64,000 bases of DNA from Variovorax boronicumulans (GTDB lineage Bacteria; Pseudomonadota; Gammaproteobacteria; Burkholderiales; Burkholderiaceae_C). The stretch is from positions 386,790 to 450,789 of the forward strand of contig NZ_JAAAFX010000014.1 in assembly GCF_019352895.1 (NCBI RefSeq). The letters run 5' to 3'. Below are positions 1-9,134 of this stretch, in pieces. How positions within the stretch are numbered: position 1 is the stretch's first letter; every line of letters starts with the position of its first letter. The notes under the pieces are model-generated. The model was given only the letters and a program-made list of their open reading frames with translations, was not told the DNA's origin and did no database searches. The translations under genes were made by a program, and so were the position numbers.

Positions 1-871
1 AGAAGGCGACGTCGCCGAGTCGCTGCATCACGGCGCGCGTGTGGTCGGCCTCGCCGACGCTCACGCCGCCGCTGCTGATGATCACGTCGGCCTGCTGCGC
101 GGCCTGGCGCAGCGTGGCTTCGAGCGCCGCCGGGTCGTCGCGCACCACGCCCAGGTCGACGATCTCGCAGCCCAGCCGCGTCAGCAGTCCCAGCAGCGTG
201 TAGCGGTTGCTGTCGTAGACCGCGCCGTCGCGCGGCGCCTCGCCCAGGCTCAGGATCTCGTTGCCGGTCGAGAAACTGGCCACGCGCAGCCGCGGCCACA
301 CCGGCAGGCTTGCCAGCCCGAGGCTCGCGGCCAGGCCCAGTGCGGCCGGGCCGAGACGGTCGCCTTCGCGCAGCGCCGCGCGGCCGGCCGCGAGGTCTTC
401 GCCGGCCCGCCGCCGGTTGGCGCCGCGGCGCAGCGCGGTGGCGGCAAAGCGCACTTCGCCGTCGGCGACCGTGCACAACTCTTGTGGCACGACCGTGTCG
501 AGGCCGGGCGGCATGACGGCACCGGTCGTGATGCGCAACGCTTCGCCGGCCTGGAGGCGGCCGTGCCAGCAGGCGCCTGCCAGCGCCGTGCCGGCGATCC
601 GCAGCCGGAGTTCGCCTGGGGCGCCGTCGAGCATCGCACCGTCGAAGGCAAAACCGTCCATGGCCGAGTTGTCGTGCGGTGGCACGTCGAAGGGCGAGAC
701 GATGTCCCGGGCCAGCACGCGGCCGAGCGCGAGATGCAGCGGCACCGTGTCCTGCGGCCGGCCCGCGGCCGGCATCACGAGCCGGGCCAGGAAGGCCTGC
801 ACGCCCTCGACGCTCAGCGCCTGCGGGTCGTGGGCCTGCAGCGCGGCTTCGATCTCGGTGAGGCGGTTCAT
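1..871 (-). CDS. moeA: Molybdopterin molybdenumtransferase MoeA (partial, C-terminus outside window)
   Basis: MoeA inserts molybdate into adenylylated molybdopterin, the last step of molybdenum cofactor synthesis in the cytoplasm. The reverse strand encodes about 290 residues beginning MNRLTEIEAAL. The MoeA hallmarks PPHDNSAMDGFA, TGAVMPPGLDTVVPQE and SSGGVSVGEADH are all visible. The frame is open to the window edge, so the C-terminal domain and stop lie upstream of position 1. The start codon overlaps the mobA stop by an ATGA, so it is the last visible gene of a moaA-mobA-moeA operon. Identification is firm; only the missing end is unknown. Confidence 0.93.
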   Translation of the reverse strand, partial: MNRLTEIEAALQAHDPQALSVEGVQAFLARLVMPAAGRPQDTVPLHLALGRVLARDIVSPFDVPPHDNSAMDGFAFDGAMLDGAPGELRLRIAGTALAGACWHGRLQAGEALRITTGAVMPPGLDTVVPQELCTVADGEVRFAATALRRGANRRRAGEDLAAGRAALREGDRLGPAALGLAASLGLASLPVWPRLRVASFSTGNEILSLGEAPRDGAVYDSNRYTLLGLLTRLGCEIVDLGVVRDDPAALEATLRQAAQQADVIISSGGVSVGEADHTRAVMQRLGDVAF

Positions 872-1503
872 GGCGTCGACCGGGCTTCGAGCGCCTGCAG
901 TTCGGCCAGGGTGTTGGCGTTGGCGAAGGCGTCGGGCGCGTCCTCGGGTCGGTCGAAGCGCACCTGCACCGTGCGATGGCCGGCGGTCCAGGCGTCGATC
1001 TTGCGGCCGCCTTGGGCGATGAAGCGGGCGAGGCTGTCGCGCAGCGCGGTGGACAGCAGGCAGAACACGGGTTGCGGGCGCCACACGGTGGCGCCTTGCG
1101 CATCGGCCTCGGGTGCGCAGGCGACGGCGATCTCGGCCTCCGCCGCCGCCAGCGCATCGGCCATGCGGCGGGCGAGGTCGTGCGGGAACAGGGGGGTGTC
1201 GCAGGGCACGGTCAGCAGCCAGGGTGTCTCGCAATGCACGAGTCCGGCCAGGAAACCGGCCAGCGGGCCCGGCTGGCGGTCGTCGGCGTCGGGCCAGACC
1301 GGCGCGCCGAAGGCTTCGTAAGTCGCGAGGTTGCGGTTGGCATTGAAGCGCAGCGCCCCGACCTGCGGCGCGAGCCGGCGCGCCGCGTGCCGGGCCAGGG
1401 GCAGGCCGTCGAAAGGCTGCAGGCCCTTGTCGACGCCGCCCATGCGCGCGCCGCGGCCACCGGCGAGCACCAGGCCCGTGATGTCTTGCGTGGCAATCTT
1501 CAT
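868..1503 (-). CDS. mobA: Molybdenum cofactor guanylyltransferase MobA
   Basis: MobA transfers GMP from GTP to molybdopterin to make the guanine dinucleotide form of the cofactor used by DMSO-reductase-type enzymes. The 211-residue product starts MKIATQDITGLVLAGGRG; the LAGGRGARMGGVDKGL nucleotidyltransferase loop is near the N-terminus and PCDTPLFP lies mid-protein. The ATG at 1503 is chosen because it overlaps the moaA stop (ATGA) and sits just before the conserved beta strand; a longer frame upstream has no conserved sequence. It is sandwiched between moaA and moeA with overlapping ends, implying translational coupling. Confidence 0.92.
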   Translation of the reverse strand: MKIATQDITGLVLAGGRGARMGGVDKGLQPFDGLPLARHAARRLAPQVGALRFNANRNLATYEAFGAPVWPDADDRQPGPLAGFLAGLVHCETPWLLTVPCDTPLFPHDLARRMADALAAAEAEIAVACAPEADAQGATVWRPQPVFCLLSTALRDSLARFIAQGGRKIDAWTAGHRTVQVRFDRPEDAPDAFANANTLAELQALEARSTP

Positions 1504-2630
1504 CCGCCGATGTAGCTCATTTCGACCCGGCGCGGCGCGCCCGGGTCGCTGGTGTCGGGGCCGCGCAGCGCGCGCAGTTCGGAATAACGGTCGGAGCGGC
1601 CCTGCCAGATGTGGCCGATGGCCGACAGGAGGGCGTCGTCGGACGACTCGGCCGCGCGCAGCAGGGGCCGCAGATCGTGCCCGCCGCTGGCGAACAGGCA
1701 CAGGTAGAGCTTGCCTTCGGTCGAGAGCCGGGCCCGGCTGCAGTCGCCGCAGAAGGCCTGCGTCACGCTGCTGATCACGCCGATCTCGCCGCCACCGTCT
1801 TCGTAGGCCCAGCGCTGCGCCGTTTCGCCGGGCGCGGACGCCTGCAGTTGACGCAGCGGGAATTCGGCGGCGATGCGCGCGACGACCTCGGCCGAGGGCA
1901 GGACTTCGTCCATGCGCCAGCCGTTGGTGGCGCCGACGTCCATGTACTCGATGAAGCGCAGCACGGCACCGGTGCGCCGGAAATGCCGCGCCATCGGCAG
2001 GATCTCCTGGTCGTTGGTGCCGCGCTTGACCACCATGTTGATCTTGACCGGCAGGCCGGCTGCCTGCGCGGCCTCGATGCCGGCCAGCACCTCGGTCACC
2101 GGGAAGTCGACGTCGTTCATGCGACGGAACACCGCATCGTCGAGGCCGTCGAGGCTCACCGTCACACGCTGCAGGCCAGCGGCCTTCAACGCCCCGGCCT
2201 TGCGGGCGAGCAGCGAGGCGTTGGTGGTCAACGTCAGGTCCAGCGGCTGGCCGTCGGGCGTGCGCAGCGCGGCCAGTTGCTCGACCAGCGATTCCAGGTT
2301 CTTGCGCAGCAGCGGCTCGCCGCCGGTCAGCCGCAGTTTGCGCACGCCGTGCGCCGCGAACAGCCGCGCCAGGCGCGTGATCTCCTCGAAGCTCAGCAGC
2401 GCGCCGTGCGGCAGGTAGCGGTAGTCCTTATCGAACACTTCCTTGGGCATGCAGTAGCTGCAGCGGAAGTTGCAGCGGTCGGTCACGCTGATGCGCAGGT
2501 CGGTGAGCGGGCGGCCGAGCCGGTCTTGCAGCGTCCCCGTGGCCGGCACCGCTGGCACGACCTGCATCGCCACCGGCGCGCCCGGAGAGGCGCGGCCGAT
2601 GTCGGCGAGGGGGACGAAGGTCTCATTCAT
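1500..2630 (-). CDS. moaA: GTP 3',8-cyclase MoaA
   Basis: MoaA is the radical-SAM enzyme that starts molybdopterin synthesis by cyclising GTP, together with MoaC. The 376-residue protein carries the N-terminal radical-SAM cluster motif with Cys53, Cys57 and Cys60 (CNFRCSYC), a LTGGEPLLR glycine-rich SAM motif, and the second cluster CGDC followed 13 residues later by another Cys. It ends in the catalytically important Gly-Gly dipeptide (SYIGG). The ATG at 2630 gives a normal family length; an in-frame extension upstream to 2807 is unlike the family. It is the first gene of the operon with mobA and moeA. moaC, moaD and moaE are not in this window. Confidence 0.94.
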   Translation of the reverse strand: MNETFVPLADIGRASPGAPVAMQVVPAVPATGTLQDRLGRPLTDLRISVTDRCNFRCSYCMPKEVFDKDYRYLPHGALLSFEEITRLARLFAAHGVRKLRLTGGEPLLRKNLESLVEQLAALRTPDGQPLDLTLTTNASLLARKAGALKAAGLQRVTVSLDGLDDAVFRRMNDVDFPVTEVLAGIEAAQAAGLPVKINMVVKRGTNDQEILPMARHFRRTGAVLRFIEYMDVGATNGWRMDEVLPSAEVVARIAAEFPLRQLQASAPGETAQRWAYEDGGGEIGVISSVTQAFCGDCSRARLSTEGKLYLCLFASGGHDLRPLLRAAESSDDALLSAIGHIWQGRSDRYSELRALRGPDTSDPGAPRRVEMSYIGG

Positions 2631-2755
2631 GGCGGGATGGCGTGCGGAAGCCAATTTACCTGATCGCCCCGGCCGTTTCGCCATCCGGGACAAGCCGATG
2701 CGGGGCAGGGCGGGTTCGCCCTCGTCGGTAAAACCCCTGGATGGACGTCGGTGGT

Positions 2756-2774
2756 GAGAATGACTATCATTTGA
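2756..2774 (+). promoter_or_regulatory. Fur box overlapping the promoter of the sodA operon
   Basis: The sequence GAGAATGACTATCATTTGA matches 13 of 19 positions of the Fur consensus GATAATGATAATCATTATC, including the core AATGA and ATCATT half sites. It overlaps a plausible -10 (TATCAT, 2765-2770) with TGGACG 17 bases upstream as a weak -35. It lies about 58 bases before the first gene of the orf-sodA-ZIP operon and 126 bases upstream of the divergent moaA start. Iron-repressed MnSOD operons of this kind are known from Pseudomonas (fumC-orfX-sodA). Confidence 0.65.
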
Positions 2775-2831
2775 TGGCCCGAGTACGCAAAGCTCCATTC
2801 GACGCAAAGGGTGAAACGAGAGGAGCTTTGC

Positions 2832-3326
2832 ATGAACCGATCCCCGGATCTTCTGCGCACGCCCGCCGAGCCCTTGCCGCCGGGGCTGCCCGAATGGGAG
2901 GGCCTGATGCGCGGCGTTTGCGACGCCATGCGGCGCGGTCAGGCCTCGTTGGCCGAGACCACCTGCCTGCAGGCGCTGGCGATCGCGCAGGCCTTGCTAA
3001 CGGCCGGCGACGCCGCCCGCGCGGACGATCGCATGGCGGCCTTCGTCGTCACGCACCTGCAGCTTGCCGACCTCTGCCGCAACGCCGACCGCGAGCACGA
3101 CGCCGTGGCCCACCTCTGCACCGCCCACCGCACCTTGATGGCACTGCTGCGCAGCGGCAGCGCCGAGCCCGCCCTGCAGCAGGCCGCCTTCCGCCACAGC
3201 CGCGAAACCCACGCCGCGCTGCTGGCGCACCTGGCCGAGCACGGCAGCGATCCGGCCATCGTGGCCGCGCTGCGTGCCGGCTGCATGCCTTTTTCGCACG
3301 CGGCGCACGGCGCCACGCTGCACTGA
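2832..3326 (+). CDS. Conserved hypothetical protein upstream of sodA
   Basis: I do not recognise a characterised family. The predicted 164-residue soluble, Ala/Leu/His-rich protein looks all-helical and has no signal peptide. ATG 2832 is preferred over an in-frame GTG at 2811 because it follows an AGGAG ribosome site. It is the first gene after the Fur box and lies 40 bases ahead of sodA. Its position matches that of orfX in the iron-regulated fumC-orfX-sodA operon of Pseudomonas; whether it is homologous to that protein cannot be judged here. A role in metal loading or iron-starvation adaptation is only inference. Confidence 0.75.
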   Translation: MNRSPDLLRTPAEPLPPGLPEWEGLMRGVCDAMRRGQASLAETTCLQALAIAQALLTAGDAARADDRMAAFVVTHLQLADLCRNADREHDAVAHLCTAHRTLMALLRSGSAEPALQQAAFRHSRETHAALLAHLAEHGSDPAIVAALRAGCMPFSHAAHGATLH

Positions 3327-3366
3327 CCGTTTCCGTTTTCGTTTTTTATCGCCAAGGAACCCCGCC

Positions 3367-3990
<624 letters not shown>

Positions 3991-4000
3991 GGAGGACAGG

Positions 4001-4906
4001 ATGGACGAGACACGGTCGGTGGCGGTGCGTCAGGGGTGGTCGATGCGCCAGGGCATCGGCGGGCTGATCGTGGCGGCCGGGGTGGCCGTGCTGCTCGCCC
4101 AGTTCTGGCAGTTCGTGGCCGGCAACCCGGTCGTCTTCAATGCCTTCGTCGGCGGTTCGGTGGCGGCACTGGCCACCGCGTTGGGCACGCTGCCGGTGCT
4201 GTTCTCGCAGAAGCTGTCGGACCGCGTGCAGGACACGCTGTTCGGCTTCGGCGCCGGCGTGATGCTGGCCGCCTGCGCCTTCTCGCTGGTCATCCCGGGC
4301 CTCGAGGCCGCGCGCTCGAACCAGGTCTTCGGCGGGGGCCTGTGGGCGGCCGGGGGCGTGGTGGGCAGCGCGATCCTGCTGGGCGCGCTGGCCTTGCTGG
4401 TCCTCGACCGTGTGCTGCCGCACGAGCACTTCATCAAGGGGCGCGAGGGCCATTCGGCGCAGAAACTTCGGCGCACCTGGCTGTTCGTGATCGCCATCAC
4501 GCTGCACAACCTGCCCGAGGGCCTGGCGATCGGCGTGGGCTATGCGGGCAACGAAGGCCTGCGCGCCAATGCGCTGGCCACCGGCATCGCGATCCAGGAC
4601 GTGCCCGAAGGCCTGGTGGTGGCCGTGGCGCTGCTGGGCGCGGGCTACAGCCGGGCGTTCGCGGTCGCACTGGGCATGGCCTCGGGCCTGGTGGAACCGA
4701 TCGGCGCCGTGATCGGCGCGGCCATCGTGGGCTATTCGGCCGCGCTGCTGCCCTGGGGCCTGGGCTTCGCGGCCGGCGCCATGCTGTTCGTGATCAGCCA
4801 CGAGATCATCCCGGAGTCGCACCGCAAGGGGCACGAGGCCTTCGCCACGGGCGGGCTGATGATCGGCTTCGTGCTGATGATGATGCTGGACACCGCCTTG
4901 GCCTGA
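4001..4906 (+). CDS. ZIP-family divalent metal transporter
   Basis: ZIP proteins move zinc, iron or manganese into the cytoplasm. The 301-residue protein has about eight membrane segments and the two metal-site helices of the family, HNLPEGLAIGVG and QDVPEGLVVAVAL, plus a HEIIPESH motif near the C-terminus. ATG 4001 is chosen because GGAGGA lies directly upstream; the preceding sodA stop is only 10 bases away. Its place behind sodA and a Fur box suggests manganese supply for the Mn enzyme, but metal specificity cannot be read from the sequence. It resembles GufA/ZupT more than eukaryotic ZIPs. Confidence 0.88.
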   Translation: MDETRSVAVRQGWSMRQGIGGLIVAAGVAVLLAQFWQFVAGNPVVFNAFVGGSVAALATALGTLPVLFSQKLSDRVQDTLFGFGAGVMLAACAFSLVIPGLEAARSNQVFGGGLWAAGGVVGSAILLGALALLVLDRVLPHEHFIKGREGHSAQKLRRTWLFVIAITLHNLPEGLAIGVGYAGNEGLRANALATGIAIQDVPEGLVVAVALLGAGYSRAFAVALGMASGLVEPIGAVIGAAIVGYSAALLPWGLGFAAGAMLFVISHEIIPESHRKGHEAFATGGLMIGFVLMMMLDTALA

Positions 4907-4943
4907 CCCGCGCGTCTTCCGGTCTGTTCGTGGAACACCGCGG

Positions 4944-4990
4944 AACCGGCTTTGCCGGGCCGCTGGTGTTGCCCCCGGAGGGGGGAGGGC
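4944..4990 (+). repeat. Intergenic palindromic repeat, copy 1
   Basis: Two short hairpins, CCGGCTTTGCCGG and a C5/G6 stem around CGGA, are linked by CGCTGGTGTTG. The reverse complement of 38602-38666 carries the same order of parts (AACCGGCTTTGCCGGGC, GCTGGTGT, C-run/G-run hairpin). Both copies lie downstream of a gene end, here between the ZIP gene and the convergent aldehyde dehydrogenase gene, so a terminator or transcript-protecting role is plausible. I associate this kind of repeat with Comamonadaceae genomes. Confidence 0.7.
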
Positions 4991-5030
4991 GCTGCCACAC
5001 GAAGTGGGCAAGCCTGGGGGAGAGCCCGTT

Positions 5031-6464
5031 CTAGCCGTGCTTGACCGCGATGGTTTTCAGGGTCGTGAAGCCGTACAGCGCCTCGAAACCCTTCTCGCGG
5101 CCGTAGCCCGAGGACTTCACGCCGCCGAAGGGCAGCTCCACGCCGCCGCCGGCGCCGTAGTTGTTGATGAAGACTTGGCCGGCGCGCACGCGCTTGGCCA
5201 TGCGGAACTGGCGGGCGCCGTTCTCGGTCCAGACGCCGGCCACCAGGCCGAACTGGGTCGCATTGGCCAGGGCCACGGCCTCGTCCTCGTCGCGGAAGGA
5301 CATGGCGGCCAGCACCGGGCCGAACACTTCTTCCTGCGCCAGGCGGTGGCCCACGGGCACGTCGCGCAGCAGGGTAGGGGCCTGGTAGAAGCCGGTTTCC
5401 GGCGCCTCGTCGACCACTACGCCCTGCGCCACCATCGGGATGCCGGCGACCTGCGCGTCGGACAGGAAGTCCCAGACGCGCTGCTGCTGCGTCTGGCGGA
5501 TCAGCGGACCCACGTCCAGGTCCATCGCGGCCGGGCCGACGCGCAGCGCCTCGAAGGCCTTGCCCAGGCGCTCGAGCACCAGTTCGTAGATGTCGCGCTC
5601 GATCAGCACGCGCGAGCCGGCCGAGCAGGTCTGGCCGGCGTTCTGCACGATGGCGTTGATCAGCGTCGGGATGGCGGCGTTGATGTCGGCGTCGGCGAAC
5701 AGGATCTGCGGGCTCTTGCCGCCCAGCTCCAGCGTGACCGGGCAGTGGCGCTCGGCCGCGACCTGCTGGATCAGCGTGCCGATCTTCGGGCTGCCGGTGA
5801 AGCTGATGTGGTCGATGCCTTCGTGGCGCGCCAGCGCGTCGCCCACCTCGTGGCCGTAGCCGGTCACGATGTTCAGGGCGCCCGCCGGGAAGCCGGCTTC
5901 GGCCGCCAGCTGGGCCACGCGGATCAGCGACAGGCAGGCGTCCTCGGCCGGCTTGACCACGCAGACGTTGCCCGCGGCCAGCGCGCCGCCCACGCTGCGG
6001 CCGAAGATCTGCATCGGGTAGTTCCAGGGGATCACGTGGCCGGTCACGCCGTGCGGCTCGCGCCAGGTGAAGACGCTGTAGCCGTCCTGGTAGGGGATCG
6101 TCTCGCCGTGCAGCTTGTCGCAGGCGCCGGCGTAGAACTCGAAGTAGCGCACCAGCGCCAGCGCATCGGCCCGGGCCTGTTTCACCGGCTTGCCGCAGTC
6201 GCGCTGCTCGAGCAGTGCCAGTTCGTCGACGTGCTCGGCGACCTTCTGCGACAGGCGATAGAGCAGGCGGCCGCGTTCGGCCGCGCTCACCTTGTGCCAG
6301 ACGCTCTCGAAGCAGTCGCGCGCGGCGCGTACCGCGGTGTCGATGTCGGCCGCGTTGCTGCGCTGGATTTCTTCGAAGACCTGGCCGTCCGACGGATCGA
6401 TGACGGGCAGGGTGCGGCCCGACGAGGAGGGCACGTCGGCATTGGCGATGTAGTTGAGTTGCAT
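5031..6464 (-). CDS. NAD(P)-dependent aldehyde dehydrogenase
   Basis: Oxidises an aldehyde to the acid in the cytoplasm. The 477-residue protein has the full catalytic set: Asn148 in PWNYP, Lys171, the general base Glu246 in ELGGKSP and the nucleophile Cys280 in GQTCSAGSR. It belongs to the broad betaine/gamma-aminobutyraldehyde/vanillin-type branch; the true substrate is not evident. It is transcribed alone, convergent with the ZIP gene and divergent from the small gene at 6644. No partner transporter or regulator adjoins it that would indicate a pathway. Confidence 0.93.
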   Translation of the reverse strand: MQLNYIANADVPSSSGRTLPVIDPSDGQVFEEIQRSNAADIDTAVRAARDCFESVWHKVSAAERGRLLYRLSQKVAEHVDELALLEQRDCGKPVKQARADALALVRYFEFYAGACDKLHGETIPYQDGYSVFTWREPHGVTGHVIPWNYPMQIFGRSVGGALAAGNVCVVKPAEDACLSLIRVAQLAAEAGFPAGALNIVTGYGHEVGDALARHEGIDHISFTGSPKIGTLIQQVAAERHCPVTLELGGKSPQILFADADINAAIPTLINAIVQNAGQTCSAGSRVLIERDIYELVLERLGKAFEALRVGPAAMDLDVGPLIRQTQQQRVWDFLSDAQVAGIPMVAQGVVVDEAPETGFYQAPTLLRDVPVGHRLAQEEVFGPVLAAMSFRDEDEAVALANATQFGLVAGVWTENGARQFRMAKRVRAGQVFINNYGAGGGVELPFGGVKSSGYGREKGFEALYGFTTLKTIAVKHG

Positions 6465-6643
6465 GTCGGATCACACGGCTGGAAGCCGTTCTGGAGATGG
6501 TCTTGGGAAGCGTCTGGAAGGGTCGGTCCGCAAGCGCGGTATGGTCGGTACCCAGCCGCCAATGGTAAGAGGCCTGCGCCCATCGCGCCGGCACTGCCTG
6601 GCGCGGACCTTGCAAACGGCCCTGAATGCCCCAACTTCGATCC

Positions 6644-6988
6644 ATGAACGCAACACCCAACATCAGCCTCGACGTCACCGAAAGGTTGGCCCAGCTCCTC
6701 GAGCGGCTCGACCACAGCGCCGTGCCGGTGGGCGCAGACCAGTACCGTTCGGTCGTGATGCACCTCGTGCATGAATTCGCCGACCTGGCCCCGAGCGTCG
6801 CGCTGGGACCGCTGCTCGACAGCTACCCGGCCGCCGCCGAGGTCTACGAAAACCTCCAGTACCCGCACGCCGGCCTGTGCCGCTCCGGGCTGGATGCCGC
6901 CATGGCCGCCGAACTGCGCGCCAAAGAAGCCATCGCCCGCGCCATGGCCACCCCTCCCGCACCGGATGCCGCCCATGTCCAAGGATGA
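6644..6988 (+). CDS. Hypothetical protein, 114 aa
   Basis: Not recognised. It is a small, acidic, helical, probably cytosolic protein (starts MNATPNISLDVTERLAQ) without membrane segments or metal motifs. An alternative ATG at 6626 would add six residues. Its reading frame overlaps the next gene by 14 bases, so the two are probably co-translated. Codon usage agrees with that of clear genes nearby, which supports it being real. No function can be assigned. Confidence 0.65.
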   Translation: MNATPNISLDVTERLAQLLERLDHSAVPVGADQYRSVVMHLVHEFADLAPSVALGPLLDSYPAAAEVYENLQYPHAGLCRSGLDAAMAAELRAKEAIARAMATPPAPDAAHVQG

Positions 6989-7232
6989 TGTGAAGACGGC
7001 CGTGGTGGCCGACGGACTGCGTTACAAGTCCAAGCCCTCGGGCTCGCCCTTCCGGGCGTCCTCGTCCTTCAGCGGCGCGACCATGTCCTGCTTCATGTGC
7101 GGCAAGCACCGCCTGCGCTCGCAGATGCGTACCCGCCAGGTGCTGGGCAAGTCGCAAAGCGTCTGTGCCCCCTCCTGCAAGGTGCTGGCCGAACAGCTCG
7201 AAGGCGCCGGACCGGCCACCGAGGGCGGGTAA
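6975..7232 (+). CDS. Small protein with zinc-ribbon-like cysteines
   Basis: An 85-residue basic protein starting MSKDDVKTAVVADGL. Four cysteines are arranged CFMC then CAPSC about 25 residues later, the spacing expected of a zinc ribbon; the segment between is rich in Arg and Lys. ATG 6975 overlaps the end of the preceding gene by 14 bases, suggesting a two-gene unit. Nucleic-acid binding or a redox role are both possible. I recognise no characterised family. Confidence 0.65.
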   Translation: MSKDDVKTAVVADGLRYKSKPSGSPFRASSSFSGATMSCFMCGKHRLRSQMRTRQVLGKSQSVCAPSCKVLAEQLEGAGPATEGG

Positions 7233-7342
7233 TCGCGGATTGCACCCAAGGGATTTCCGTACTTTCGAACGATGTAGTTCAAACGGGTACTTGAAATTCG
7301 GTAGGCGGTGCAGTGAAATGGCGTGTAAGAGTTAGAAACAAA

Positions 7343-7378
7343 TGATTCTTGAATTTTCGATTGTTTTCTGATTCTTGA
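7343..7378. repeat. Direct repeat TGATTCTTGA in an AT-rich promoter region
   Basis: The 221 bases between the genes at 6975 and 7454 are distinctly AT-rich compared with the surroundings. They contain two exact copies of TGATTCTTGA (7343-7352 and 7369-7378) spaced 26 bases start to start, about two and a half helical turns. The region must hold the promoter of the gene at 7454. A regulator binding the repeats is possible but unproven. Confidence 0.35.
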
Positions 7379-7453
7379 GCGAAGGGTCGTCCGTTTTGCG
7401 GGGGGAGACGTTCTCCCGGAACGATTCCCGACCCGGCCCCAAGGAGGACCATT

Positions 7454-8020
7454 TTGAACAACCCGCGGCACGTCATCATGCAGGTCGTCAAGCGCTCCGG
7501 CGGCGCCTCGCACCACGTGAGCTTCACCATCGACGACCATTTCGTCGAGCGCCTGAGCCAGCTGCGCTCGCTGGTGCCCCCCCTCACGACGCTCAGCAGG
7601 CAACGCGATCTGGTGATCGACAAGGTGCGCGTGCGCCTGCCCACCGCGGTGTGGCGTGCCGGCGCGCTGGTCGAGGACCAGATCGAGGGCTCCTGCATCG
7701 TGATCGCGAACGAAGGCCTCTTCAGTTGCGGCGGCAAGGACCGGCGCAGCAAGGAGAAGCTCGTGACCTACGCCTTTTCCATCGCGCGCCTGGGCGAACT
7801 GCACGCCGAGCGGCGTGTGGGCGAGACCCTCTACATCCGCGACGGCGTGTTCACCAATGACGAGCCCGCCGATTCGCCGGCCGGCCGATGGGTCGCATCG
7901 CTGCACGAGTTCGAGGAGGTGCGCGTGCCGGACGCCCCCTCCGACTTCGACACCCTGCAGGGGGCGCCGCTGCGCGCCGAAGAGCGCCTGCATGCCTCGC
8001 CCGGCCTGCGCTTGAACTGA
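7454..8020 (+). CDS. Hypothetical protein, 188 aa, TTG start
   Basis: Not recognised. The start is the TTG at 7454, supported by a near-perfect ribosome site AAGGAGG six bases upstream; no ATG lies nearby before residue 9. The predicted product (MNNPRHVIMQVVKRSGGASHH) looks like a mixed alpha/beta cytosolic protein with a charged, disordered C-terminal third and no membrane segment. It stands alone behind an AT-rich promoter region that carries a direct repeat. The strong ribosome site with a weak start codon suggests set-point control of translation. Confidence 0.72.
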   Translation: MNNPRHVIMQVVKRSGGASHHVSFTIDDHFVERLSQLRSLVPPLTTLSRQRDLVIDKVRVRLPTAVWRAGALVEDQIEGSCIVIANEGLFSCGGKDRRSKEKLVTYAFSIARLGELHAERRVGETLYIRDGVFTNDEPADSPAGRWVASLHEFEEVRVPDAPSDFDTLQGAPLRAEERLHASPGLRLN

Positions 8021-8101
8021 GCCCTGCGGCAGCGCTCCAGTAGACTGCTCGGCCTGAAGGCCGTTGCGATCTCCGCACCGGCGACGGAGACAACATTCGA
8101 C

Positions 8102-9097
8102 ATGAATCGCAAGACACTGCTTTCGCTGCTGGCCCTCTCGGCCCTCTCGACGTTCACGCTGGCACCGACCGCCGCCCTGGCGCAGGGCACCGCCGCCTAC
8201 CCCAACAAGCCGATCCGCCTGATCGTTCCCTTCCCGCCGGGCGGCGGCACCGACATCATGTCGCGCATCGTCGGCCAGCGTCTGTCCGAAGCCAACAAGT
8301 GGACCGTGGTGGTGGACAACCGGCCGGGCGCCGGCGGCACCATCGGTATCACCGAGGCGGTGCGCATGCCCGCCACCGGCTACGAGATGGTCATGGGCCA
8401 GAAGGACAACCTGGCCGTGGCGCCCTGGCTCTACAAGGGCCTGAGCTACGACCCCTCGAAGGACCTGACGGCGGTGGCGCTGGTGGCCGAGTCGCCGCTG
8501 GTGATCGTCACCGCGGCCAATTCGCCGTTCAAGAACATGGCCGACGTGATCGCCGCGGCCAAGGCCGCGCCCGACACCATCACCTACGGCAGCCCGGGCA
8601 ACGGCACCACCATCCACCTGGCCGGCGAGATGTTCAAGATGGACGCCGGCATCAAGATCACGCACGTGCCCTACAAGGGCTCGAACCCGGCCGTCATCGA
8701 CACGATGAGCGGCACGGTCTCGATGATGGTGTCGTCCATCCCCTCGGCGATCTCGCAGATCAAGGCCGGCAAGCTGCGCGCCCTGGCCGTGACCTCGGCC
8801 AAGCGCAGCGTGAGCCTGCCCGACGTGCCGACGATCGCCGAGTCGACCCCGCTCAAGGATTTCGACGTGAGCTCCTGGTACGGCGTCTTCATGCCGGCCA
8901 ACGCGCCCAAGGACGTGGTCGCCACCGTGAACGCGGCGATCAACAAGCAACTGGCGCTGCCCGAAGTGCGGGAAGCGATCCACGCCCAGGGTGCCGAGCC
9001 GCGCCCGCTCACGCCCGAGGCCTTCGGCGCGCTGGTCAAGGCCGACTACGTCAAGTGGAAGGGCATCGTCGCCGCTTCCGGCGTCAAGGTCGAGTGA
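8102..9097 (+). CDS. Bug-family tripartite tricarboxylate transporter substrate-binding protein
   Basis: A periplasmic solute-binding protein of the TctC/Bug family, which is hugely expanded in Burkholderiales and binds carboxylates or related small molecules. The 331-residue protein has a signal peptide (MNRKTLLSLLALSALSTFTL, cleaved after about ALAQ) and the family signatures YPNKPIRLIVPFPPGGGTD and VDNRPGAGGTIG. No TctA or TctB membrane partners are adjacent, so it is an orphan receptor here. It lies just upstream of the lipid-modification cluster, but 37 bases and a different function make a link doubtful. Ligand unknown. Confidence 0.92.
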   Translation: MNRKTLLSLLALSALSTFTLAPTAALAQGTAAYPNKPIRLIVPFPPGGGTDIMSRIVGQRLSEANKWTVVVDNRPGAGGTIGITEAVRMPATGYEMVMGQKDNLAVAPWLYKGLSYDPSKDLTAVALVAESPLVIVTAANSPFKNMADVIAAAKAAPDTITYGSPGNGTTIHLAGEMFKMDAGIKITHVPYKGSNPAVIDTMSGTVSMMVSSIPSAISQIKAGKLRALAVTSAKRSVSLPDVPTIAESTPLKDFDVSSWYGVFMPANAPKDVVATVNAAINKQLALPEVREAIHAQGAEPRPLTPEAFGALVKADYVKWKGIVAASGVKVE

Positions 9098-9134
9098 AAG
9101 CGGGCGGGTCGATGCAGACACCGGTCGCAGCCTG

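Noticed and set aside
7022..9121. 699-codon reverse open frame
   Set aside because: It overlaps four better-supported forward genes; composition is that of a GC-driven antisense frame.
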